Assembly: GCF_002954585.1 (NCBI RefSeq)
Contig: NZ_MSCI01000002.1
Coordinates: forward strand, 2,024,089 to 2,088,088
Direction: 5' to 3'
DNA from: Vibrio chagasii
GTDB lineage: Bacteria > Pseudomonadota > Gammaproteobacteria > Enterobacterales > Vibrionaceae
DNA: 64,000 bases
Shown: piece by piece, positions 58,901 through 64,000 of the stretch
How the letters are laid out: each line of letters starts with the position of its first letter
Numbering within the stretch: position 1 is the first letter of the stretch
Program-made: the position numbers and the translations under genes
The notes under the pieces: model-generated
What the model was told of the DNA's origin: nothing
What the model saw: the letters and a program-made list of their open reading frames with translations, nothing else
Databases searched by the model: none

Positions 58901-59405
58901 CGAGTGAGTAAGTATTAAATTCCAATGACTGGGTGTTGTAGGTGTAGAAGTTATTGCCGTCTGTCACCCAAATATAATCAGCCGATGCACCAATGTTCGT
59001 GATCTCTGCGCCAGGGCTCAAGCTAAAGGCTAACTCGTTACCTATCCCAGGAGTATGTCGATACACCTCATTATCAAAGAACGTCCAAAACTCATCGTTC
59101 AGGAAAGCGACGCGTTCCGATGAGAACTGTAGCAGACTGCCTTTTCGTGGTAGCAAAGCTCGCCCATCATAAAACAGCACTTTTCCATGCACATCATGAA
59201 CCCAAAGCCCACCACCGGCGCCTAGATAGAGATTTTTAGCCGCGAGAAAATTCCCTTGCGCTTGAACAGGCAAAGGATAAAAGACAGACGGTGATGTATT
59301 TACCGCGATAGCGCTAAATGAAATGCTCATTAATATGAACATTCGGAAGACAATTCGATACAACTTCTGATCCTGAACAGCAACAACGTATGAAGTTCCG
59401 GTCAT
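55980..59405 (-). CDS. Membrane sensor: beta-propeller, kinase-like region and AraC DNA-binding domain in one chain
   Basis: A 1141-residue one-chain regulator. Residues about 18-37 form a signal or first membrane helix. About 50-660 hold two-component-regulator propeller repeats (WVATNNGIRYF, WLATEEGIVSF, VYIGTDHGFYSF). About 665-742 form a Y_Y_Y/Ig-like domain (LPGDYTLEVKPV). A helix at about 744-766 crosses the membrane. The coiled stretch 768-842 and 868-968 sit where a histidine kinase would be, but the H box reads SHTADEL without the usual E-x-x-P, and the N and G boxes are eroded (FNSLIASIIKRN, LDHGMPFP). No receiver domain is present. Residues about 1025-1140 are an AraC helix-turn-helix. 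It lies between feoABC and znuA. Ligand unknown. Confidence 0.85.
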   Translation of the reverse strand: MTGTSYVVAVQDQKLYRIVFRMFILMSISFSAIAVNTSPSVFYPLPVQAQGNFLAAKNLYLGAGGGLWVHDVHGKVLFYDGRALLPRKGSLLQFSSERVAFLNDEFWTFFDNEVYRHTPGIGNELAFSLSPGAEITNIGASADYIWVTDGNNFYTYNTQSLEFNTYSLVKLYRYNNSSDITINDAEWVLSKWVLATSSGAYLSENQEFTHVAASDKHYIETIYFSKARRELLIGTLNGVVIVDLANSEKETKISGSHVLSLAETTDQYWIGTEHGLISYNFITGETTRFEQASNQDFSLPGEKIYSLINDHAGGMWVATNNGIRYFSLFSKTFSRTPLTGMGMHSSSVVINKVKPISDHLSWVASSMGLYIVDSDAEERPNRVYPKSVRDFQVLGLSIWLATEEGIVSFNTKTLEREALNLPRAIEGVHIENLALQGDNTLWMTSGQSLYSLSIDTMALTSYGMDWLVDKFLPAKITDLNIGLQGSVYIGTDHGFYSFVDKRISFSRSSERFGKVVDIEKASDGSQWFASSYGVYRIPYDRPVIEEIPLVEENISPSCLISDENGVWLGSSKGLSYYGLDGQLHKHIGSPFGLITNELAAGACELFYSEQSQSSRLVLGSKYGVVSALANELLVSTTPHSRALLSKISVNQKTVSLGGKAADLAEIPYGSSIGFKIGILPATFAPAMEYRLNGDESWSEFEGGLLTLDHLLPGDYTLEVKPVKDSHYRFVSTNQSFSIAEPWYLSNWAAASSLILLICVVTILVFWRSRYVTYANRHLKAQVALKTDQLRHQSRILLTTNQQLKKQLSVKNSLVSHTADELSSEVNQVAAMLPNWNDEQGKSPILALKNGLAQLSNSRQDGGAVGYDMILILESVLKAWQEDLAKAGIELEIKVETKHRHVSLLYFNLDIIFNSLIASIIKRNFKSQSMMVTVEELKEHLVVTILDHGMPFPKLTSSITDNSGKSTDLNIEKLPLLVNQSGGELNAFVSESQNKVQLTWPIDYQVLDNLETNTIEQIETIKLANTSPEQLKLSAEQEWKNRVTQLVSEHYADAEFGTATAAKYLFMSERSLQRRFKMAYDKTFKEHLNEVRLEHACERLLAGEKISDVAFDSGFNDPSYFSQRFKHHFGMSPSKFAENSED

Positions 59406-59539
59406 CACAATGTCTTATCATTGCTCAACCAGAAACTGAGTTTTTTTGTGCTTATTATTATCTTTCCATTTTAGCGGAAATTAACCAAGGAGAAAGAAGG
59501 ATTGCTATTTGTTGAGAGGTTTTATCTTAGCGGTCACGA

Positions 59540-59564
59540 AAATGCCGCAAAAAGCGGCATTATT
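59540..59564 (-). terminator. Terminator of znuA
   Basis: On the minus strand AATGCCGC-ttttt-GCGGCATT is followed by TTCG. A compact stem 47 bases past the znuA stop. Confidence 0.7.
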
Positions 59565-59610
59565 CATAAAATATCGAGAGCAAAGTGAAGTGAAAGATAC
59601 TTTCTATGAA

Positions 59611-60501
59611 TTACTTTGCGTTTAGGCAGCTTGTGTAACTATCGGTAAGTTGCTGAAGAAAATCGAAATAACTTCCACTCTTTACTTCAACTGTAGAACC
59701 GATTGGGTCCAATTGACCTTGTTTCGCATTACTTCCACGAGTCACTGATTCAATTACAGCAGGTGTAAACTGAGGCTCAGAAAACACACATTGAACGTTT
59801 TCACGTACTATCGTTTTCTTAATCGCAATCAGGCTTTTTGCGCCCGGTTTACGCTCTGGGCTCACGGTGAAATGACCTAAGTTATTTAGACCAAACTCTT
59901 CTTCATAGTAACCATACGCATCGTGGAAAACGTAGTAGCCTTTGTCTTTCACTGGAGCCAGTTGCTCACGAATAGACTGCTGCTTCTCTTTCAATGCAAT
60001 CAGGAATGAATCTAGATTCTCTTGATACGCCATTGCGTTATCTGGGTCAGTTTCAATTAGCTTGTCTGAAATGTATTTCGCAGCAACTGCAACCTGGTCG
60101 ATCCCCAACCAAAAATGCGGGTCGTGGCTGCCGTGGTGGTGACCTTCATGTGCATCATGATCATGCTCATCGTGACCGAACTCTCGTAAGTTGATACCAG
60201 GGATTTTACCGATTTCGATAACGTTATCATTCGATTCAATCACCTTAGTCAGAAACGCTTCTAAATCAGGACCAAACCAAACAACCATATCTGCACTATG
60301 AACTTTTTTGACATCAGACGGTTTAAGCGCATAATCGTGCGGCGAAGCATTGCTGTTCAGCAACACATCCGGTTCACTAACGCCTTGCGTTAATTCTGTC
60401 ACAATCATTTGAATTGGTTTGAAGCTTGTTAGAATAGTATTGGCACTTGCAACACTTGGCGCTAAAAGCAAAGTAGCAAGTATATAAGATGAACGTGACA
60501 T
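59611..60501 (-). CDS. znuA: Zinc ABC transporter, periplasmic binding protein
   Basis: Captures Zn(II) in the periplasm for ZnuBC. The 296-residue product has a signal peptide (1-20, SVASA) and a metal-binding His in SPHDYALKPSD (about residue 55). The family's flexible His-rich loop is at about 110-129 (HDEHDHDAHEGHHHGSHDPH). A Cys pair (in CVFSEPQF and the C-terminal TSCLNAK) is typical of ZnuA rather than manganese-binding relatives. GAGGAATT precedes the ATG. It diverges from znuCB with a Zur box between them. Confidence 0.95.
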   Translation of the reverse strand: MSRSSYILATLLLAPSVASANTILTSFKPIQMIVTELTQGVSEPDVLLNSNASPHDYALKPSDVKKVHSADMVVWFGPDLEAFLTKVIESNDNVIEIGKIPGINLREFGHDEHDHDAHEGHHHGSHDPHFWLGIDQVAVAAKYISDKLIETDPDNAMAYQENLDSFLIALKEKQQSIREQLAPVKDKGYYVFHDAYGYYEEEFGLNNLGHFTVSPERKPGAKSLIAIKKTIVRENVQCVFSEPQFTPAVIESVTRGSNAKQGQLDPIGSTVEVKSGSYFDFLQQLTDSYTSCLNAK

Positions 60502-60538
60502 AATTCCTCGATAATAGAAAAGTAGCTTAGGCTTGAGG

Positions 60539-60562
60539 TAAATGTTACATTATAACAATAGT
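60539..60562. promoter_or_regulatory. Zur box between znuA and znuCB
   Basis: AAATGTTACATTATAACAAT is close to the Zur consensus GAAATGTTATANTATAACATTTC, with the ATGTTA/TATAACA arms intact. It sits 37 bases from znuA and 23 from znuC and can shut both promoters when zinc is ample. Confidence 0.8.
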
Positions 60563-60584
60563 GAATTGCAAATGAGTTCTATTC

Positions 60585-61367
60585 ATGGATAACTTAATCC
60601 AACTAGATTCTGTGAGCGTCGAGTTTGACGGTCGAAAAGTCCTAGACAATATCTCTCTAAATTTAGAGCGTGGCAGAATCACTACCCTAATTGGGCCAAA
60701 CGGTGCAGGTAAATCAACCCTAGTAAAAGTACTACTTGGGCTCCAGCACAAATACTCCGGAAAGATTACCAAATCAAAAAAACTAAAAATTGGTTATGTT
60801 CCTCAAAAGCTAAAGCTGAATGATTCTCTACCTCTCAATGTAGAGCGTTTCCTTAAGCTCACCGGTAAATTCAGTAAACAAGAGATCTTAGAAGCGCTAA
60901 AACTCGTCGGTGCTGAACACCTGATGAAAAGCAACATGCATCAGCTATCAGGTGGTGAAAACCAACGCGTACTGATTGCTCGGTCTCTCTTGAGAAGACC
61001 CGACCTATTGGTTCTTGATGAACCGGCACAAGGCGTTGATGTACAAGGTCAAATTGATCTCTACGAACTGATTGACTCTATTCGTCATCGATTTGGTTGC
61101 GCTGTATTTATGGTGTCACATGACTTGCATTTGGTGATGGCAAAAACAGATGACGTGATCTGTCTACACCACCATATCTGCTGTTCAGGTGCGCCTGCTG
61201 ATATCAAACATCACCCTTCTTACATCGCCCTCTTCGGTACCGCGGTGCAAGAAAGCTTGGCATTCTACCATCACCAACATGACCACCATCACCATGATTT
61301 AGCAGGCCAACCTGTATCTGGAGATGTACACGACTGTTCTAGCCACAAACACGGACATCAACACTAA
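60585..61367 (+). CDS. znuC: Zinc ABC transporter, ATP-binding protein
   Basis: Cytoplasmic ATPase of the ZnuABC importer. The 260-residue product has Walker A GPNGAGKST (residues 37-45), the signature LSGGENQRV (about 124-132), Walker B LLVLDEPAQGVD, and the H loop in VSHDLHLV. ICLHHHICCSGAP is typical of ZnuC. The last 35 residues are rich in His and may bind zinc. Its stop overlaps the znuB start (TAATG). Confidence 0.96.
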   Translation: MDNLIQLDSVSVEFDGRKVLDNISLNLERGRITTLIGPNGAGKSTLVKVLLGLQHKYSGKITKSKKLKIGYVPQKLKLNDSLPLNVERFLKLTGKFSKQEILEALKLVGAEHLMKSNMHQLSGGENQRVLIARSLLRRPDLLVLDEPAQGVDVQGQIDLYELIDSIRHRFGCAVFMVSHDLHLVMAKTDDVICLHHHICCSGAPADIKHHPSYIALFGTAVQESLAFYHHQHDHHHHDLAGQPVSGDVHDCSSHKHGHQH

Positions 61368-62152
61368 TGCTTGAGTTTCTTTTACCTTCTATTCTCGCTG
61401 GCTTAGGCATTGCACTTATTGCTGGCCCATTGGGTTCGTTCGTAGTGTGGCGCAAAATGGCGTACTTTGGTGACACATTGGCTCACGCATCGTTAATGGG
61501 TTTAGCACTTGGTTTTCTGTTCAATATTAACTTGTACCTAGCACTGCTGATCTGCTGCTTGATGTTGGCAGTACTACTTGTGACTTTACAAAAGCAAAAG
61601 CTGGTCGCGACTGATACGTTGCTCGGCATATTAGCCCACAGTGCGCTGTCACTCGGCTTAGTGGCAGTCAGCTTTCTCGATAATGTTCGTGTCGACCTGA
61701 TGAGCTACCTATTCGGTGATTTGCTTGCCGTTTCTCCTACTGATTTAGTGTTCATCTATACGGGCGCTGGTGTTATTGGTTTGGTTTTGGCTACCTTCTG
61801 GCGACCGCTGTTATCGACAACGGTGAACGAAGATCTTGCAGCGGTTGATGGTATCAACATTGATTTAATGCGTCTGATTCTAATGTTACTGGTCGGCATC
61901 GTGATTGCCGTTGGTATGAAGTTTGTTGGTGCGTTAATCATGACATCATTACTGATTATCCCTGCAGCAACAGCAAGAAAGTTCTCAAGTACACCTGAGC
62001 AGATGGCGTTGTTCGCTTCAGTTATTGGCTCTATCGCAGTATGTGGTGGGTTGAGCCTGTCTTGGTTCTACGACACACCAGCAGGCCCATCTGTTGTGAT
62101 TAGTGCTGCAGCTATGTTTATGTTGTCTCAGATGGTTAAGAGCCGAGCTTAA
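61367..62152 (+). CDS. znuB: Zinc ABC transporter, permease protein
   Basis: Inner-membrane channel of ZnuABC, 261 residues with eight or so hydrophobic helices. The family start MLEFLLPSILAGLGIALIAGPLGSFVVWRKMAYFGDTLAHASLMGLALG is recognisable from its LGSFVVWRKMAYFGD stretch, and VGALIMTSLLIIPAATAR is the conserved loop that meets ZnuC. It is translationally coupled to znuC. Confidence 0.96.
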   Translation: MLEFLLPSILAGLGIALIAGPLGSFVVWRKMAYFGDTLAHASLMGLALGFLFNINLYLALLICCLMLAVLLVTLQKQKLVATDTLLGILAHSALSLGLVAVSFLDNVRVDLMSYLFGDLLAVSPTDLVFIYTGAGVIGLVLATFWRPLLSTTVNEDLAAVDGINIDLMRLILMLLVGIVIAVGMKFVGALIMTSLLIIPAATARKFSSTPEQMALFASVIGSIAVCGGLSLSWFYDTPAGPSVVISAAAMFMLSQMVKSRA

Positions 62153-62184
62153 CGTTACGCTCTTGCATCTTAAAAACCATACAA

Positions 62185-62219
62185 ACAAAAAAGGCTTGGT
62201 CATTGACCAAGCCTTTCTA
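62185..62219. terminator. Bidirectional terminator, znuB / sucD
   Basis: AAAGGCTTGGTC-at-TGACCAAGCCTTT is a strong stem between converging genes, with an A run at left and CTATTATT at right. Confidence 0.85.
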
Positions 62220-62241
62220 TTATTCATCGCTTAAGCGCAGA

Positions 62242-63114
62242 TTACCAACCAGTAATCTCACGTAGACCTTTACCGATGTCAGCAAGAGACTTAACTGTCT
62301 TAACGCCTGCTGCTTCTAGTGCTGCGAATTTGTCTTCAGCAGTACCTTTACCGCCAGAGATGATTGCGCCAGCGTGGCCCATACGTTTACCTGGAGGAGC
62401 AGTAACACCTGCGATGTAAGAAACAACTGGCTTAGTTACGTTCTCTTTGATGAACGCTGCCGCTTCTTCTTCCGCAGTACCACCGATCTCACCAATCATT
62501 ACGATTGCTTCAGTCTCTGGGTCTTCTTGGAACAGCTTTAGGATATCAATGAAGTTTGAACCAGGGATTGGGTCACCACCGATACCAACACATGTAGACT
62601 GACCGAAGCCTTCGTCTGTTGTTTGTTTAACTGCTTCGTAAGTAAGAGTACCTGAACGAGATACGATACCTACTTTACCTTTCTTGTGGATGTGACCAGG
62701 CATGATACCAATCTTGCACTCGTCTGGAGTAATAAGACCTGGACAGTTAGGGCCGATCATGCGAACACCAGTTTCTTCTAGCTTCACTTTTACATCGATC
62801 ATATCTGTTGTTGGGATACCTTCAGTGATCGTTACGATCAGTTCGATACCTGCGTCGATCGCTTCAAGGATTGCATCTTTACAGAAAGGTGCTGGTACGT
62901 AGATAACTGTTGCTGTTGCGCCAGTTACTTCTACTGCTTCACGTACTGTGTTGAATACTGGAAGACCAAGGTGAGTTTGACCACCTTTACCAGGAGATAC
63001 ACCACCAACCATTTGCGTACCGTATGCGATAGCTTGCTCTGAGTGGAATGTACCTTGACCGCCAGTGAAACCCTGACAGATTACTTTAGTGTCTTTGTTA
63101 ATTAATACAGACAT
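62242..63114 (-). CDS. sucD: Succinate-CoA ligase alpha subunit
   Basis: Alpha subunit of succinyl-CoA synthetase in the TCA cycle, making ATP or GTP from succinyl-CoA. The 290-residue product has the CoA-binding N-terminus (VICQGFTGGQGTFHSEQAIAYG) and the active His in GKRMGHAGAIISGGKG (about residue 246) that is phosphorylated during turnover. Its ATG overlaps the sucC stop by one base (TAATG). Confidence 0.98.
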   Translation of the reverse strand: MSVLINKDTKVICQGFTGGQGTFHSEQAIAYGTQMVGGVSPGKGGQTHLGLPVFNTVREAVEVTGATATVIYVPAPFCKDAILEAIDAGIELIVTITEGIPTTDMIDVKVKLEETGVRMIGPNCPGLITPDECKIGIMPGHIHKKGKVGIVSRSGTLTYEAVKQTTDEGFGQSTCVGIGGDPIPGSNFIDILKLFQEDPETEAIVMIGEIGGTAEEEAAAFIKENVTKPVVSYIAGVTAPPGKRMGHAGAIISGGKGTAEDKFAALEAAGVKTVKSLADIGKGLREITGW

Positions 63115-64000
63115 TATTTCGCCTCCGCAGCAGCAACAACTTTCTGAGCAGCATCTGTTAGAGATTCAGCTGCAATGATATCAACATCAGAATTAGCAAG
63201 TACTTCGCGACCTAGGTCTGCGTTTGTACCTTCTAGGCGAACAACAACAGGTACTGTTACGCCTACTTCTTTAACCGCACCAATGATACCTTCAGCGATC
63301 ATGTCACAACGTACGATGCCACCGAAGATGTTTACTAGTACTGCGCTAACATTGTCATCAGAAAGGATGATCTTGAATGCTTCAGCTACACGCTCTTTCG
63401 TTGCGCCGCCGCCTACATCAAGGAAGTTTGCTGGTTTGCCGCCGTGTAGGTTAACGATATCCATCGTACCCATTGCTAGGCCTGCGCCGTTAACCATACA
63501 GCCAACGTTACCGTCTAGTGCTACGTAGTTTAGTTCCCACTGTGCTGCGTGTGCTTCGCGCTCATCTTCTTGAGATGGATCGTGCATTTCACGTAGTTTA
63601 GGCTGACGGTACATCGCGTTTGAATCGATGTTGATCTTACCATCTAGGCAAAGAAGGTTGCCTTCGCCAGTGATTACTAGTGGGTTGATTTCCAGTAGAG
63701 CTAGGTCGTACTGAGCGAACATTTCACCAAGACCCATGAAGATCTTAACGAACTGTTTGATTTGATCGCCAACTAGACCAAGTTTGAACGCCAGTTCACG
63801 GCCTTGGTAAGCTTGAGGACCTACTAGAGGATCGATCGCAGATTGGTGAATCAACTCTGGAGTTTCTTCAGCGATTTTCTCGATGTCCACACCGCCTTCA
63901 GTTGACGCCATGAATACAATTTTACGAGTTGCGCGGTCAACAACAGCGCCTAGGTAAAGTTCGTTAGCGATGTTAGACGCTTCTTCAACTAGGATCTTAG
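63114..64000 (-). CDS. sucC: Succinate-CoA ligase beta subunit, partial
   Basis: Beta subunit of succinyl-CoA synthetase, the part that binds the nucleotide and succinate. Only the last 295 or so of about 388 residues are in the window; the frame runs past the right edge (KILVEEASNIANELYLGAVVDRATRKIVF before MASTEGG). Conserved segments include LEINPLVITGEGNLLCLDGKINID, LDVGGGATKERVAEAF and VNIFGGIVRCDMIAEGI. An internal ATG at 63911 should not be taken as the start. It is translationally coupled to sucD. Confidence 0.97.
   Translation of the reverse strand, partial: KILVEEASNIANELYLGAVVDRATRKIVFMASTEGGVDIEKIAEETPELIHQSAIDPLVGPQAYQGRELAFKLGLVGDQIKQFVKIFMGLGEMFAQYDLALLEINPLVITGEGNLLCLDGKINIDSNAMYRQPKLREMHDPSQEDEREAHAAQWELNYVALDGNVGCMVNGAGLAMGTMDIVNLHGGKPANFLDVGGGATKERVAEAFKIILSDDNVSAVLVNIFGGIVRCDMIAEGIIGAVKEVGVTVPVVVRLEGTNADLGREVLANSDVDIIAAESLTDAAQKVVAAAEAK

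Overview
The window is about 64 kb of ordinary bacterial core genome. It is almost certainly the large chromosome of a Vibrio, and I would guess a species near the Splendidus clade, although the clade is an inference from overall feel. The genus call rests on gene neighbourhoods and protein character: ybaN-apt-dnaX-ybaB-recR, a giant acidic FimV/HubP polar landmark gene between asd and truA, minCDE next to rnd-fadD, tsaB-yoaA-slp, and feoABC / AraC-type regulator / znuABC / sucCD in one run. I see no transposase, integrase, phage, CRISPR array, toxin-antitoxin pair or defence island.

Layout, left to right. 0.1-0.8 kb holds a decayed aquaporin gene (aqpZ) with three frame breaks. 0.9-5.6 kb is a leftward DNA replication, repair and salvage cluster (recR, ybaB, dnaX, apt, ybaN and an overlooked 45-codon membrane ORF). 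Within it, dnaX carries an A AAA AAG slippery heptamer followed at once by a -1 stop, and ybaN appears to start at AUU behind a perfect Shine-Dalgarno. 5.7-7.9 kb holds an RssB-like response regulator diverging from a LysR regulator. 8-21.2 kb is a long leftward run: pdxB, asd, hubP, truA, accD, folC, dedD, cvpA, purF. It has a PurR operator before cvpA-purF and long in-frame repeats in hubP. 21.4-28.8 kb holds fabB, whose 3' UTR is where the sRNA FarS is made in V. cholerae, then mnmC, an NADPH-FMN reductase, yfcL, epmC, a TRIC-type channel and aroC. 29-36.8 kb holds an ElaA-like acetyltransferase, tRNA-Arg(UCU), folD, an NhaP-type antiporter, a nucleoside transporter with a LysR gene, mltB and ycgL. 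37-47 kb holds minCDE, rnd, fadD, an alpha/beta hydrolase, slp, an unknown gene, tsaB, yoaA and a small unknown gene.

47-64 kb holds purU, yecM, argS, a HIT protein, a YqhA-family membrane protein, feoABC, a 1141-residue membrane sensor ending in an AraC domain, znuA divergent from znuCB behind a Zur box, and sucCD. The sucC gene runs off the right edge.

Most genes supply housekeeping functions: nucleotide, lipid, folate and amino acid synthesis, tRNA modification, cell division and metal uptake. The least explained material is between genes. Two arrays of a 7-bp repeat have units that differ by one base. Five copies of a dispersed hairpin element show compensating stem changes. A structured, terminator-ended region at 55.64-55.78 kb looks like an unannotated small RNA. 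Several perfect palindromes look like operators. The most unusual protein is the propeller / degenerate-kinase / AraC fusion at 55.98-59.41 kb. I did not find a large, obviously new multi-gene system.
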